Part shown: positions 9,730-19,835 of the stretch, one piece after another
Layout: each line of letters begins with the position of its first letter
How positions within the stretch are numbered: position 1 is the first letter of the stretch
Source: an uncultured Geobacter sp.
Lineage (GTDB): Bacteria > Desulfobacterota > Desulfuromonadia > Geobacterales > CAIOGM01
Assembly (NCBI GenBank): GCA_903902855.1
Contig: CAIUWK010000018.1
Span: 1-64,000 of the forward strand
Direction of reading: 5' to 3'
DNA: 64,000 nt
Notes under the pieces: model-generated
Told to the model about the DNA's origin: nothing
Database searches by the model: none
The model's input: only the letters and a program-made list of their open reading frames with translations
Program-made: the position numbers and the translations under genes

Positions 9730-10659
9730 ATGACTAAACTACTGACTAAAATTGTATTTGTTCTATTACCTGTTTTTGCAATTGCAATAACGTTCGAGCT
9801 GATTGCGCGTAAGGTTCCTACATCGTACACGTCTAAACTTGATAATTTTAATCAAAAGAAAAGTCAGATTGAAATACTCGTAATGGGTAATTCTCACTCG
9901 AATTTTGGAATAAATCCGCAATATTTCGGGAAAGAAGCCTTTAACTTTTCCAATACTAGTCAGGGTTTATATCAGGACTATAGGCTGCTGTTAAAATATC
10001 TGCCCGAATGTAAGAATTTAAAAATGGTTATTATTCCTATTTCTTATTTTACTCTTCAATCAGACTTGACTAAGGGTTCTGAGGCCTGGCGCTGTGCTTA
10101 TTATTCATTATACTTGGGAGTTCAAACCGATACCTCTCTTTCGAAGTATGATCTGAGAAATTACAGTGCTCTTTTCTTGTGTGATGGACCGTTTAATTCT
10201 GTTATTAGAATGCGTAATAGTGACAAATTAAGTATAAATAAATACGGATACCAGTCGCCAAAAAAATCAGAATTAAGTATTGATAAAATAATTAATGATA
10301 GCGCTGGCAAGAAGAGAGTTGTTTCACATGATGAGTATATGCACAAAAGTTTAATCGATTTCAATATCGATACATTGGATAAGATGGCTAGTGAGTTAAC
10401 CAAGAGAAATATTAAAATTATATTTGTAACAACTCCAGTTTATAAAACATACTATCAAAATATTACAGATTGCAATTATCAACTAATGATCAATGTGATA
10501 GACTTGATGGTAAAAAAGTATTCAGCGGTTAGTTGTAACTATTTTTACGACAATAGATTTGATATTAGTGATTTTATGGATAATGATCATCTTTATGCGG
10601 ATGGTGCTAAGAAGTTTAGTGAGATTTTGAGGCATGATGTTATTGATAAAATGATGTAG
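9730..10659 (+). CDS. Membrane-anchored SGNH-like protein, probable acyl transfer partner of MBOAT
   Basis: A 309-residue protein with one N-terminal membrane segment (about residues 5-23) and an extracytoplasmic domain. The motif ILVMGNSHSNFGINP places Ser55 in an SGNH block-I-like position (GNSHS in place of GDS). Near the end DNDHLYADGAKKFS gives a block-V-like Asp284/His287. No named family is certain from sequence, but it resembles AlgX/AlgJ/DUF1574-type partners of MBOAT acyltransferases. The start is 2 nt after the MBOAT stop, so the two are surely co-transcribed. It is strongly AT-rich compared with the 5' half of the MBOAT gene, which suggests a separate origin. Confidence 0.65.
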   Translation: MTKLLTKIVFVLLPVFAIAITFELIARKVPTSYTSKLDNFNQKKSQIEILVMGNSHSNFGINPQYFGKEAFNFSNTSQGLYQDYRLLLKYLPECKNLKMVIIPISYFTLQSDLTKGSEAWRCAYYSLYLGVQTDTSLSKYDLRNYSALFLCDGPFNSVIRMRNSDKLSINKYGYQSPKKSELSIDKIINDSAGKKRVVSHDEYMHKSLIDFNIDTLDKMASELTKRNIKIIFVTTPVYKTYYQNITDCNYQLMINVIDLMVKKYSAVSCNYFYDNRFDISDFMDNDHLYADGAKKFSEILRHDVIDKMM

Positions 10660-10723
10660 TTTTATTGCCAATAATTTTTAGTAAACATAAATTAATTCAA
10701 ATGATCTCTGTGTGTTGATTCAC

Positions 10724-10737
10724 CGCCACTCGTGGCG
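10724..10737. other. Short perfect hairpin CGCCAC-TC-GTGGCG
   Basis: A 6-bp GC stem with a 2-nt loop in the gap after the SGNH-like gene, followed by ATTTAAAAATC and not by a T run. It could be a weak terminator or attenuator; the evidence is slight. Confidence 0.35.
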
Positions 10738-10807
10738 ATTTAAAAATCAACCAAGTTTACAGATATCACGCTACTTACGGCAGGGCGATTCATTTACGGA
10801 GAAATAA

Positions 10808-11272
10808 ATGAAATATTATAGACATGATCAAGCACTGGTGGAGTCTGGTAATATCGGTCAACGGACCAGAATTTGGGCTTTTTCGCATGTGTTACCGGGT
10901 GCAGTTATTGGAAGTGATTGTAATATCTGCGATCATGTATTTATAGAAAACGACGTTGTTATCGGCGATAGGGTTACCATCAAGTGCGGTGTCCAGATTT
11001 GGGATGGATTGCGTATAGAAGATGACGTGTTCATTGGACCGAATGCAACTTTCACCAATGACCTGTTTCCGCGCAGTAAACAGGAATTCACCTTGCTCTC
11101 TACAACTGTCAAGAAAGGCGCGACCATTGGCGCAAACGCAACCATTTTACCCGGCCTGACAATTGGGGAAAACGCGATGGTGGGCGCTGGCTCCGTCGTA
11201 ACCAGGGACGTGCCGCCGAACGCAATGGTGGTCGGAAACCCTGCTCGGATTTTGATGAAGAAGATGGGGTAA
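10808..11272 (+). CDS. Left-handed beta-helix N-acetyltransferase, FdtC/QdtC-like
   Basis: A 154-residue hexapeptide-repeat acyltransferase. Repeated [LIV]-G-x4 turns run from about residue 20 to 150 ([51 protein letters not shown]). The ending [21 protein letters not shown] is typical of nucleotide-amino-sugar acetyltransferases. [24 protein letters not shown] closely resembles FdtC/QdtC and WlbB-type enzymes, which acetylate dTDP-3-amino-3,6-dideoxyhexoses or UDP-amino-uronates. The neighbouring fdtA-like and fdtB-like genes point to the dTDP-3-amino-sugar route. The ATG at 10808 follows ACGGAGAAATAA. Confidence 0.78.
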   Translation: MKYYRHDQALVESGNIGQRTRIWAFSHVLPGAVIGSDCNICDHVFIENDVVIGDRVTIKCGVQIWDGLRIEDDVFIGPNATFTNDLFPRSKQEFTLLSTTVKKGATIGANATILPGLTIGENAMVGAGSVVTRDVPPNAMVVGNPARILMKKMG

Positions 11273-11362
11273 TATGTTTGTTGTATTGTTGATTTTACTG
11301 GTACAACAAGTCGATCGATCAGTAGCAAGCGCTGTTAGCAATTTAAATCTCTCGAAATAAAT

Positions 11363-12628
11363 ATGACAGTACACACTATGAGTAAAACAATCAGCAATAT
11401 TCTGTACAAACTTATATTCAAGGCTATGGATGTCGGTGGAATTATGTCATCAGCTTCATATTATGTGATGAAGTTGCGGAATAATAGTTGGCATAATTGT
11501 AAAGTACTACCGTATTTTTGGATGGATGAAGCGACTGTTGCAAATCAACTATTGCTGCCGGGCTGTGACTCAATCTCCTACGGTCCCAATTTTATTGATA
11601 CTGGCAACGCAATTTTGCAAAACATATCTCAACCTGCGGTTTATTGCAGGTGGCTAGCCAATGTTACTGTTTCGGCACACTCGTCTTCGATCGTCCTTGG
11701 TGGTAAGACTCTTATTATTGAGAGGTGCGGACGTGACGCGTGTAGATCTTATAGTTATCAAGTCAGACGAATAGTCTGGCATGGCAAAAAAAATGCGTTA
11801 CTAAAGTGGAGTTACACAACAAGGAAGATTAAGCAGGGTATTTTTCTGGGAGGCAATGGAGCCTTTAATTATTATCACTGGCTCATCGAAATACTCGTAA
11901 AATGTATGTTTTTGAATGATATTCCTGGTGAATATTCTGCTTTCCCTCTGCTAGTGAGTAATGATGCACGTGAAATTCCCCAGTTTTCAGAAATGCTGAA
12001 GATAATTGCAAAGGATCGTGAAATTATTTGGCTTTCTAAAGATGATATCTATGATGTGGCTGAATTGGTTTACATAGATGCACCTAATAACCTGCCGTTC
12101 AATGTCGTCGGTACATATCGCTTTTCCGCCGGAGATTTTTTTATTAGGAGGGAGTCAATCGATTATCTCAGAAGTGTTTATTTGACGCCGAGTCATTCTT
12201 TAGACGCTTCTTGGAGCTCATGTCCCAAGAATATTTTTCTGTGTAGAGGGAATGACCGCAGGGGATATAATCAGAATGAGGTGAAATTGCTGCTCGAAGG
12301 CATGGATTTTGTGAGCCTCGATATGTGCGAATTATCCTTCATGCAGCAGGTCGAAATATTCAATAACGCAGATTGGATTGTAGGGCCAACTGGTGCGGCT
12401 TGGACGAATCTTGTCTTTGCGAAAAAAGGCTTGAAGTGTCTTTGCTGGATGGCGGAAGGATATGGGGAATTCTCTGCTTTCTCCAATCTAGCTGTATGCG
12501 CAGGGGCTGATCTCAGGTATTTAACGGTTGATGCTAAAGCACCATTAACCAGCAGTCTGTATGAGGCAAGTTACGTTCTCGACATAGAAAAACTCAAATC
12601 CGCACTAACGTCCATGTGGGCACCCTGA
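11363..12628 (+). CDS. Glycosyltransferase family 61 (DUF563) protein
   Basis: A 421-residue protein with the GT61 pattern. GNGAFNYYHWLIEIL occupies about residues 170-184, IFLCRGNDRRGYNQNEV falls where family members have the R-x-R stretch, and IVGPTGAAWTNLVFAKKG matches the usual GxHGAxLxN region, here with Thr-Gly-Ala. Bacterial GT61 proteins transfer sugars in O-antigen and capsule assembly in the cytoplasm. No signal peptide is evident. The gene is AT-rich and sits between the fdtC-like and fdtA-like genes, splitting that amino-sugar set. Donor and acceptor cannot be told from sequence. Confidence 0.8.
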   Translation: MTVHTMSKTISNILYKLIFKAMDVGGIMSSASYYVMKLRNNSWHNCKVLPYFWMDEATVANQLLLPGCDSISYGPNFIDTGNAILQNISQPAVYCRWLANVTVSAHSSSIVLGGKTLIIERCGRDACRSYSYQVRRIVWHGKKNALLKWSYTTRKIKQGIFLGGNGAFNYYHWLIEILVKCMFLNDIPGEYSAFPLLVSNDAREIPQFSEMLKIIAKDREIIWLSKDDIYDVAELVYIDAPNNLPFNVVGTYRFSAGDFFIRRESIDYLRSVYLTPSHSLDASWSSCPKNIFLCRGNDRRGYNQNEVKLLLEGMDFVSLDMCELSFMQQVEIFNNADWIVGPTGAAWTNLVFAKKGLKCLCWMAEGYGEFSAFSNLAVCAGADLRYLTVDAKAPLTSSLYEASYVLDIEKLKSALTSMWAP

Positions 12629-12668
12629 ATGTATCCACTTGCATTATGTATTGTAAGGATAAATTATT

Positions 12669-13082
12669 ATGCCACTTAAAGATTGTGTTATCATCGATCT
12701 CCCCAAAATTTATGACCCCCGAGGCAATCTGACCTTTATTGAAGGTGGCAACCATGTCCCTTTTGATATCAAACGGGTATATTACCTTTACGATGTGCCC
12801 GGAGGTTCCGAGCGTGGCGGGCACGCGCACAAGGCACTGAATCAACTTATCATTGCTATGTCTGGCAGCTTCGATGTCGTCCTGGATGACGGCCATGAAA
12901 AGACACGTTTTCACCTTAACCGCTCCTACTATGGACTGTACGTCTGTCCTATGATGTGGCGGGAGCTGGATAATTTCTCTTCAGGGTCGGTGTGCATGGT
13001 GCTGGCATCGAACACATATGATGAATCAGATTATTATAGAGATTACGAAACATACATTACTGACGTCAAGAGGCTAAAATGA
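12669..13082 (+). CDS. fdtA: dTDP-4-keto-6-deoxyglucose 3,4-ketoisomerase, FdtA/QdtA type
   Basis: A 137-residue cupin of the WxcM-like family. The family signature [22 protein letters not shown] is present with the catalytic His pair (His52, His54), followed by [11 protein letters not shown] and the NPxM-like ending. FdtA/QdtA/TylM-type enzymes move the keto group of dTDP-4-dehydro-6-deoxyglucose to C3 so that an aminotransferase can make a 3-amino sugar. It overlaps the aminotransferase gene by ATGA at 13079-13082, implying translational coupling. FdtA and QdtA differ in C4 stereochemistry; which applies here I cannot decide. No rmlA/rmlB genes are present in the window to supply the substrate. 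Confidence 0.85.
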   Translation: MPLKDCVIIDLPKIYDPRGNLTFIEGGNHVPFDIKRVYYLYDVPGGSERGGHAHKALNQLIIAMSGSFDVVLDDGHEKTRFHLNRSYYGLYVCPMMWRELDNFSSGSVCMVLASNTYDESDYYRDYETYITDVKRLK

Positions 13083-14185
13083 CAATACCTTTTCTGGATC
13101 TACATGCCCCATATCGTGAACTGCGTGAAGAATTTGATTCCGCCTATCACCGGGTTATGGAGTCAGGCTGGTACATACTTGGTCTTGAAGTCGAGGCCTT
13201 CGAAGCGGAGTTTGCTGCTTACTGTGATGCAAAGCATTGCATCGGTGTCGGAAACGGTCTGGACGCACTGCACCTTATACTTCGTGCTATGGACATAGGA
13301 CCTGGTGACGAGGTGATCGTCCCATCCAACACCTATATTGCCACTTGGCTTGCAGTGACCTATGCGGGCGCAACCCCCGTGCCGGTCGAACCGGATGAAC
13401 GAACCTATAACATTGATCCAACGAAGATTGATCAGGCCATTACGCCGAAGACAAAGGTGATAATGGTGGTTCACCTCTATGGCCAGCCGGCAGACATGGA
13501 TCCGATTAATGCCCTAGCACGTAAACATGGCCTTAAAGTGATTGAAGACTGCGCTCAGGCGCATGGTGCCCTTTACAAGGGACGCAAGGTAGGTGGCCTC
13601 GGCGACGCAGCTGGTTTTAGCTTCTATCCTGGTAAGAACCTTGGTGCAATAGGTGATGGTGGTGCGGTTACCACCAATGATCCCAAACTCGCTGAGCGCA
13701 TTCAGGTTTTGCGTAATTACGGTTCTAAGATAAAGTACCAAAACCAAGTGATCGGCTACAACTCCCGCTTGGATGAGCTACAGGCTGCTTTGCTGCGGGT
13801 GAAGCTGACCAAGCTGAATGAATGGAATGAGCGGCGCAGGCTGGTCGCCGCACAATATATGCAGGAGCTTTCCGGTCAACGAAATCTGACTTTGCCCTAT
13901 GTGCCGGAATGGGCCGAGCCGGTATGGCACCTCTTTGTGGTCCGTCATGCGCAGCGCGATGCCCTGCAAAAGGCACTTGCTGAAGCTGGGATCGGCACCA
14001 TGATCCATTATCCGATCGCGCCGCATTTGCAACCGGCCTATGCTGATCTCGACCTGAGCGTGGGTGACTTCCCTCTTTCAGAGCGGATGGCAGAAGAGGT
14101 CTTGAGTCTGCCGATTGGGCCGCATCTGGCTGAATCAGGATGTTCGAGCGTCATAACCGCCATGCAGAAAGTAAGTTTCACTTGA
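13079..14185 (+). CDS. fdtB: DegT/DnrJ/EryC1/StrS aminotransferase, FdtB/QdtB type
   Basis: A 368-residue PLP-dependent sugar aminotransferase. Lys186 in [18 protein letters not shown] is the expected PLP Schiff-base lysine, and the DCAQAHGA stretch upstream supplies the PLP ring contact. The FYPGKNLGA form with ALGDGGA-like glycine pattern is typical of the 3-aminotransferases (FdtB, QdtB, DesV) and differs from 4-aminotransferases such as PglE, which have FHPTK. It follows the fdtA-like ketoisomerase with a 4-nt overlap, making a direct pathway pair. Its stop overlaps the flippase start as TGATG at 14183-14187. Confidence 0.88.
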   Translation: MTIPFLDLHAPYRELREEFDSAYHRVMESGWYILGLEVEAFEAEFAAYCDAKHCIGVGNGLDALHLILRAMDIGPGDEVIVPSNTYIATWLAVTYAGATPVPVEPDERTYNIDPTKIDQAITPKTKVIMVVHLYGQPADMDPINALARKHGLKVIEDCAQAHGALYKGRKVGGLGDAAGFSFYPGKNLGAIGDGGAVTTNDPKLAERIQVLRNYGSKIKYQNQVIGYNSRLDELQAALLRVKLTKLNEWNERRRLVAAQYMQELSGQRNLTLPYVPEWAEPVWHLFVVRHAQRDALQKALAEAGIGTMIHYPIAPHLQPAYADLDLSVGDFPLSERMAEEVLSLPIGPHLAESGCSSVITAMQKVSFT

Positions 14186-15699
14186 TGGAAGAAGCCGGCA
14201 AAGTCAGCCCTGAGGGTGGCAGCTATCGCAGCATTCTCAAATCAACGTCTTTGATCGGTGGCGCATCGATTCTCAACATCCTGATCGGCATGGTGCGCGT
14301 AAAGTTTGTCGCAGTTCTCCTCGGTCCAACCGGCGTTGGTCTGGTCGGTATGTACGGCCAGGTAACCGGTTTGGTCGGCTCTATTACGGCGATGGGGCTC
14401 GGCAGCAGTGGTGTGCGTCAGGTTGCCGAAGCGGTCGGCACCAATGACCAGGATAGAATTGCTCGTACCGTTAAAACCCTGCGTCGTACGGCCTGGCTTA
14501 CTGGCGGACTCGGCCTGCTGGTAAGTATCACCCTTTGTGTTCCGTTGTCGCGGATGACCTTCGGTTCCAACGATTATGCCCTGCCCGTTGCGGTCCTCGG
14601 CATCACCCTTCTGACCGGCGCCATAGCCGGCGGTCAAGGGTGCATCATCAACGGCAGCCGCAGGATTGCCGATTTGGCCAAGATCAGCGTCATCGGCGCC
14701 GTCAACGGCACGATCATCAGTATTCCCTGTTTCTATCTCTGGGGACAAGCTGGTATCGTTCCGAGCCTGGTTCTCTCGGCGTTCGCTGCCCTGGCCACCT
14801 CTTGGTGGTTTGCCCGTCGGGTGCCGGTGAAGGCGATCACGTTGTCGTGGCGTGACAGTTACGGCGAGGCGCGCCAGTTGCTGTCGCTGGGTGTTAGCTT
14901 CGTGGGCGCGGGTCTGGTAACGACCCTGTCTAATTATTTGATTCGCGTCGTCATGCTGCGTCAGTTCGGCCTTGCCGATGTCGGCATCTATCAGTCAGCT
15001 TTCAACCTTTCCGGCATGTTGGTCGGGTTTGTGCTTGGGGCAATGGGCTCCGACTACTACCCGCGGCTGACCGCGGCTGCCGGCGATAACTCAAGCCTCC
15101 ACCGTATGGTCAACGAACAGTCGCAAATCTCAATTTTACTCGCGTTGCCGGGACTGGCCGCGATGATGATTTTTTCGCCGCTGATCATCAAGCTCTTTTA
15201 TGCCGCGTCATTCGCAACAGCTGTGCCGATCTTGCGCTGGTGTATTCTGGGAATTCTCTGTCGGGTTTTTTCCTGGCCGATGGGATATGTCATGCCGGCA
15301 AAGGGGAAGGGTAAGCTCTTCTTTGTTACGGAAGTTTCAGGTAACACCCTGCATCTCGTAGCGGTCTTTTTTTTCATCCGGATATGGGGACTCAAAGGGG
15401 CCGGCATCGCTTTTATGGTTTCGTATATCGTTTATACGGTCTTGATGCTCTTTGTCATGCGCAGGTTGGTTGGTGGTGCATGGGATCGCCATACTTTGAA
15501 GTTGTCGTTGATAGCGGCTTTTACCATGTTACTGTTGATTATTAACTGCACATATAATGAAAAAACTAGTGTATTGTATGTTGTTGATGTTATTGTTTTA
15601 TTTGTTGTTTTTTGTTTTTGTTTCAATCAGCTCTCTCGTCAATCTAGTATCAATCTGCAGATGATACTTTTTAAATTACGGGGAAAAAGGGTGCTGTGA
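14185..15699 (+). CDS. wzx: O-antigen/repeat-unit flippase, Wzx-type MATE/MOP transporter
   Basis: A 504-residue polytopic membrane protein (about 12-14 spans) of the MOP superfamily. The opening ILKSTSLIGGASILNILIGMVRVKFVAVLLGPTGVGLVGMY matches O-antigen translocases of the WzxE kind, which flip undecaprenyl-diphosphate-linked repeat units to the periplasm. The start at 14185 (TGATG overlap with fdtB) gives a better N-terminus than an ATG at 14140, which would overlap by 46 nt. Codon use is GC-rich to about 15.5 kb, then switches abruptly to AT-rich for the last 150 nt, the same composition as the following glycosyltransferase genes; this looks like a recombination boundary. Confidence 0.88.
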   Translation: MEEAGKVSPEGGSYRSILKSTSLIGGASILNILIGMVRVKFVAVLLGPTGVGLVGMYGQVTGLVGSITAMGLGSSGVRQVAEAVGTNDQDRIARTVKTLRRTAWLTGGLGLLVSITLCVPLSRMTFGSNDYALPVAVLGITLLTGAIAGGQGCIINGSRRIADLAKISVIGAVNGTIISIPCFYLWGQAGIVPSLVLSAFAALATSWWFARRVPVKAITLSWRDSYGEARQLLSLGVSFVGAGLVTTLSNYLIRVVMLRQFGLADVGIYQSAFNLSGMLVGFVLGAMGSDYYPRLTAAAGDNSSLHRMVNEQSQISILLALPGLAAMMIFSPLIIKLFYAASFATAVPILRWCILGILCRVFSWPMGYVMPAKGKGKLFFVTEVSGNTLHLVAVFFFIRIWGLKGAGIAFMVSYIVYTVLMLFVMRRLVGGAWDRHTLKLSLIAAFTMLLLIINCTYNEKTSVLYVVDVIVLFVVFCFCFNQLSRQSSINLQMILFKLRGKRVL

Positions 15700-15702
15700 A
15701 AA

Positions 15703-16668
15703 ATGACTGATCGCCCGCTTATTACCTTTGCACTGTTTGCATACAATCAAGAAAAATTTATAGAAGAGGCTGTGCTAGGTGTTTTTTATCAGACCTATTC
15801 ACCGCTGGAGATAATTTTATCTGACGACGGATCTTCTGATAACACTTTTGAGATTATGTCGCGAATGGCGTCAGAATACGTTGGTCCACATACGATTGTC
15901 CTAAATAGAAATCAACCCAATATCGGCTTGATTCAGCACGTCAATAAAGTTGTTGATGAGATATCTAAGGGTGAGATTGTAGTCATGGCTGCCGGAGATG
16001 ACATTTCTTTCATGGATCGTGTCGACAAAACTTGGTTAGCTTTTTGTCGTGACCCCAACATTTTTTCAGTCAGCATGAACTTTCAAATGATCGATGAGTC
16101 AGGCAAGCATGTTGAGAGTAAATTTCATCATAAAGAGTCATGTTTTTCGCTTGATGATTATTTGAATGGCGAATTAATACCTAAATTCGGATGTACTCGT
16201 GCTTACAGGAAGATTTTATTCGACGTATTTGGGCCGCTTGCTGAGTTCAATAAAACAGAAGATGTACCCTTAATGTTTCGAACAATATTATTGGGTAAAT
16301 CATATCATGTTGAAGATGAAGGTGTTTTTTATAGAGATTGCTGTGAGTCTATTTCAAAGAATATAGATTTTAAGTTTAGGGAAGCCACCTACCGACAGAT
16401 ATCAAGTGATTTGGTTATTGCGAATGAAAGAAATATTGTTGACCGCTTGCGCCTAGACAGATTGAGCTTTATGTTGAGCGAAGAGTTGAGATTGAATTAT
16501 ATTTGGTCGCTATTGCCTGAAAATGAATATAAGTGGAGATATTATTGTCGTAATGTATTGTTGGTTAACGACTTTAGTGCTAGAGAAAAGATTCTTTTAT
16601 TTAAAGTTATGATGTGGAACTGTAAAATAATAACTAGTATTTTGACGCTATTCCCCAAATTTAAATAA
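15703..16668 (+). CDS. Glycosyltransferase family 2
   Basis: A 321-residue GT-A fold glycosyltransferase. The N-terminus ITFALFAYNQEKFIEEAVLGV and the nucleotide contact LSDDGSSDNTFEIM are visible, and the DxD region reads MAAGDDISFMDRV (about residue 100), a Gly-Asp-Asp variant of the usual Asp-x-Asp. It starts 3 nt after the flippase stop. The gene is strongly AT-rich, as are the next five, so this block probably entered together. Donor and acceptor are unknown. Confidence 0.85.
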   Translation: MTDRPLITFALFAYNQEKFIEEAVLGVFYQTYSPLEIILSDDGSSDNTFEIMSRMASEYVGPHTIVLNRNQPNIGLIQHVNKVVDEISKGEIVVMAAGDDISFMDRVDKTWLAFCRDPNIFSVSMNFQMIDESGKHVESKFHHKESCFSLDDYLNGELIPKFGCTRAYRKILFDVFGPLAEFNKTEDVPLMFRTILLGKSYHVEDEGVFYRDCCESISKNIDFKFREATYRQISSDLVIANERNIVDRLRLDRLSFMLSEELRLNYIWSLLPENEYKWRYYCRNVLLVNDFSAREKILLFKVMMWNCKIITSILTLFPKFK

Positions 16669-16769
16669 TGAAACAAATTGCGTGTATGTTGATGTCGATT
16701 GCTATGTGTATTGTGCTATGCCATATTTCAGATCAAGAAATTTAACTTTCAAGTGACGGAGTTGATAAA

Positions 16770-17900
16770 TTGGATTTAAATGCAAAGCGAATATGTTTCT
16801 TTATGGAGAACCTATACGGTGGTGGTGCTGAACGGTCAATGCTAACTACTGCAATCGGTTTTAAAGATAAAGGTTATGCTGTCGACCTATTTTTGATAAG
16901 CGCTGATGGTGCTTATCGTAAAGATGTGCCCAAAGATATTCGAATAATAGAATCTGGTATTTATAGATACAAATTAACCTTGATAATTTTGTTTTTTAAA
17001 ATTGTGCGCCACATATTGTTCATTAAACCGGATGCTATTGTTTCAGCGCTAAACGTTTGTAATATATTATTAATATTTGCAAAAATAATAACCAGGAGTA
17101 AAGTGAAATGTTTAGTGACTATCCGTAATATTGAGGACACATTAGTTTCAAAAAAATATATTATTAGATATTGTAAGCACGAATTACTTTCAAAAATGCA
17201 AGTATTTCTCTCTCCTTGCGCAGATAAAATTGTAACAGTGTCACTTGGCCTTGCAGATTATGTTAAATCAAAGAATCATTGTTCAAGTGCTAAATTAGTA
17301 ACAATATATAATCCTGTTAACTCGGAAGAGATAATTGCTAAGTCTAAAGAAAATATTGATGTGACTATTGGTTTAAATAATGATAGTCTTCCAGTTGTGA
17401 TTACATCTGGAAGACTTCATTCTGACAAAAATTTTTCAGCACTAATAACCGCTATAAAAAAAGTTCATCAGAGGATGTTGGTGCATTTAATTATTCTTGG
17501 AGATGGAGATTTGCGTGATGAACTGCAAGAGTTAATTGATAGACTTGAATTGCAATCATATGTCGATTTACTTGGATTTAAAGACAACCCTTTTGCTTAC
17601 ATGTCACACTCGGATTTGTTCGTACTTTCATCTAATCACGAAGGTTTTGGCAGGGTATTAGTGGAGGCGATGGCGTGCGGATGCCCTGTAGTCTCAACAG
17701 ATTGTCCTAGTGGGCCAAGAGAGATTTTAGAAGATGGAAAATGGGGCCGTCTGGTTCCGATTGGCGATATTGACGCTATGGCAGAGGCAATTATTGATAC
17801 TCTCGAAAATCCGATTCCCAAAAAGTTATTGGTTGAAAGAGCAAAATATTTTTCTATAGAGCGCGCAGTAGCTGAGTATGAAAGAGTCATTTATGGATAG
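16770..17900 (+). CDS. Glycosyltransferase family 4
   Basis: A 376-residue GT-B fold retaining glycosyltransferase. The N-terminal glycine-rich loop is FMENLYGGGAERSML and the C-terminal donor site is VVITSGRLHSDKNFSALI followed by EX7E in HEGFGRVLVEAMACGCPVV. The start is TTG at 16770, with GACGGAG at 16755-16761; no ATG fits. AT-rich composition matches its neighbours. It likely adds an internal sugar to the repeat unit in the cytoplasm. Confidence 0.85.
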   Translation: MDLNAKRICFFMENLYGGGAERSMLTTAIGFKDKGYAVDLFLISADGAYRKDVPKDIRIIESGIYRYKLTLIILFFKIVRHILFIKPDAIVSALNVCNILLIFAKIITRSKVKCLVTIRNIEDTLVSKKYIIRYCKHELLSKMQVFLSPCADKIVTVSLGLADYVKSKNHCSSAKLVTIYNPVNSEEIIAKSKENIDVTIGLNNDSLPVVITSGRLHSDKNFSALITAIKKVHQRMLVHLIILGDGDLRDELQELIDRLELQSYVDLLGFKDNPFAYMSHSDLFVLSSNHEGFGRVLVEAMACGCPVVSTDCPSGPREILEDGKWGRLVPIGDIDAMAEAIIDTLENPIPKKLLVERAKYFSIERAVAEYERVIYG

Positions 17901-17923
17901 ATGCTACGGGAGTACGTTTTAAC

Positions 17924-18928
17924 ATGAGTATTGTAGGCGTATCACCATTAATATCAATTATCATCCCGGTATTTAACGTTGAGTTGTATCTTCGGGATTG
18001 TTTGGATTCTATCGTGAATCAATCCTTTTCCGAGATTGAAATTATTTGCGTGAATGATGGATCGTGTGACGGGTCTCTTTCTATTCTTCATGAGTATGCT
18101 TCTAGAGACTCACGTATTAAAATTATTGATAAGCCGAACGGAGGACAATCGGTTGCGCGCAATATTGCTTTATCTGTTGCTACAGGGAAGTATATTGCTT
18201 TTATCGACTCCGATGATCTGGTCGATCATGAACTGTGTGTAAAAGCATATGAGCTTGCTGAAAAGAATTGTTGCGACGTGGTACTTTATGATCATTTAGA
18301 TTTTAAAAAACCAGTAGAAATTCAACAAAAAAAGAGAATACCATCCATGCTGACAACAATTGTCGGTTCGGACAGGAATGCAATTTTGAAAGGAATGAAT
18401 TCAGTTTGGACCAAATTTGTTAGAAAGTCATTTATCCAAGCGAATCAGATAAGTTTTCCTGAAGGTCTGATATATGAGGATGTTCTGGTACACTGGCAAT
18501 TAATCATCTTGGCCAATAAAATATCAATTTTACCTGAAAAACTTTACTATTATCGTGTTCAACCTTTAGCAACTACACAACGAACAGATTGGGGGTTGTC
18601 TAGTTTAATTGTCATAATGGATTACGTGCAAAAATTTCTTCTTGCTCATCAGGTTTATGATGATTATAGGGACGTTTTTATTAAATACCAAATGGAAAGC
18701 TTTTGCACGGTTTATGATAATATAAATTTACAAAATAAAGAAAAAGTTATGACTTTGATTGAAGCGCGTCTAAATAATGATCATTGGGAGTATTTTAAAT
18801 CGCAAAAACCGCTTACTTGGAGAGCACGCTCACTTTTTAGTTACATAAGTGGCGATACCATTGCGAAAATACAACGTAAATTATTCTTTTTTCTACGCAG
18901 TTGCTATAGAAAGCTGAAAATAATATAA
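17924..18928 (+). CDS. Glycosyltransferase family 2
   Basis: A 334-residue GT2 enzyme with ISIIIPVFNVELYLRDCLDSI at the N-terminus, CVNDGSCDGSLSIL as the nucleotide loop and the DxD motif in FIDSDDLVDHEL (about residue 95). A helical C-terminal region of about 130 residues has no motif I recognise. It is AT-rich and in line with the flanking transferases. About 150 nt of AT-rich sequence without a gene follows. Confidence 0.85.
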   Translation: MSIVGVSPLISIIIPVFNVELYLRDCLDSIVNQSFSEIEIICVNDGSCDGSLSILHEYASRDSRIKIIDKPNGGQSVARNIALSVATGKYIAFIDSDDLVDHELCVKAYELAEKNCCDVVLYDHLDFKKPVEIQQKKRIPSMLTTIVGSDRNAILKGMNSVWTKFVRKSFIQANQISFPEGLIYEDVLVHWQLIILANKISILPEKLYYYRVQPLATTQRTDWGLSSLIVIMDYVQKFLLAHQVYDDYRDVFIKYQMESFCTVYDNINLQNKEKVMTLIEARLNNDHWEYFKSQKPLTWRARSLFSYISGDTIAKIQRKLFFFLRSCYRKLKII

Positions 18929-19085
18929 TAGTCAATATGGAGGGACACGTTGCATCTTCTATGTGTTTGTATGCTATCAGATACACTTGTAGTGAGTTAA
19001 AATTAGCCAGTTTCAGAGAAAGTAACATATAATATTTTACTGTAACGTAAATAACGGAAATAATAAATTTGAGAGTACATAAAGT

Positions 19086-19835
19086 ATGATACCAAAAATT
19101 ATTCATTATTGTTGGTTTGGGCGAGGGAAAATTCCCGACTCAGCTTTGAAATGTATAGATTCATGGGAGAAGTATCTTCCTGATTACGTCTTAAAAAAAT
19201 GGAGTGAAGACAATTTCGACATCAATTCAAACCATTACGTTAAGCAAGCATACGAAAACAAAAAATATGCATTTGTAACAGATTATGTAAGGTTATATGC
19301 AATCTATATAGAAGGTGGTGTCTATATGGATACAGATGTTGAGGTGCTTAAATCCTTTGATGACTTTCTCATTCATTCAGCATTTTCCGGATTCGAAAAT
19401 AATAACTATGTACCTACGGGAATTATGGCTTCTGAAAAAGGCAGTCAGTGGGCGAAAGAACTTTTGGCAGATTACAGTAATCGAACCTTTGTTCGTGAAG
19501 ACGGTAGTCTTGACATGACGACAAACACCAAGACGATCACTGACTATATGCTAACAAAAGGGCTGATTTTGAATAACCGATATCAAGAAATAGAAAAGCT
19601 GGTAGTGATTTATCCGCATGATTACTTTTGCCCGAAAGATCATCGTACTGGTGTTATTAGACTTACAGAGCGATCTGTTTGTATTCATCATTTTGCTATG
19701 TCCTGGTGTGATCCAAAATCAATTCGTATGTCAAATATAAAAAAGTTACTCATGAGGGTGATTGGTGTGAATGCTGTCGATGGTATTATTGAGTTGCTCA
19801 ATTTACGACAATCGAAAGGGAAGTCCTTGAAATGA
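19086..19835 (+). CDS. Glycosyltransferase family 32 (capsule/OCH1-like)
   Basis: A 249-residue enzyme of the DXD-containing sugar-binding family. [16 protein letters not shown] opens the protein, SEDNFDIN follows, and the metal-binding Asp82-Thr-Asp84 lies in [23 protein letters not shown] near the C-terminus is typical for bacterial GT32 members, which often use UDP-Gal or UDP-GalNAc. It overlaps wecB by ATGA at 19832-19835. No membrane segment is seen. Confidence 0.88.
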   Translation: MIPKIIHYCWFGRGKIPDSALKCIDSWEKYLPDYVLKKWSEDNFDINSNHYVKQAYENKKYAFVTDYVRLYAIYIEGGVYMDTDVEVLKSFDDFLIHSAFSGFENNNYVPTGIMASEKGSQWAKELLADYSNRTFVREDGSLDMTTNTKTITDYMLTKGLILNNRYQEIEKLVVIYPHDYFCPKDHRTGVIRLTERSVCIHHFAMSWCDPKSIRMSNIKKLLMRVIGVNAVDGIIELLNLRQSKGKSLK

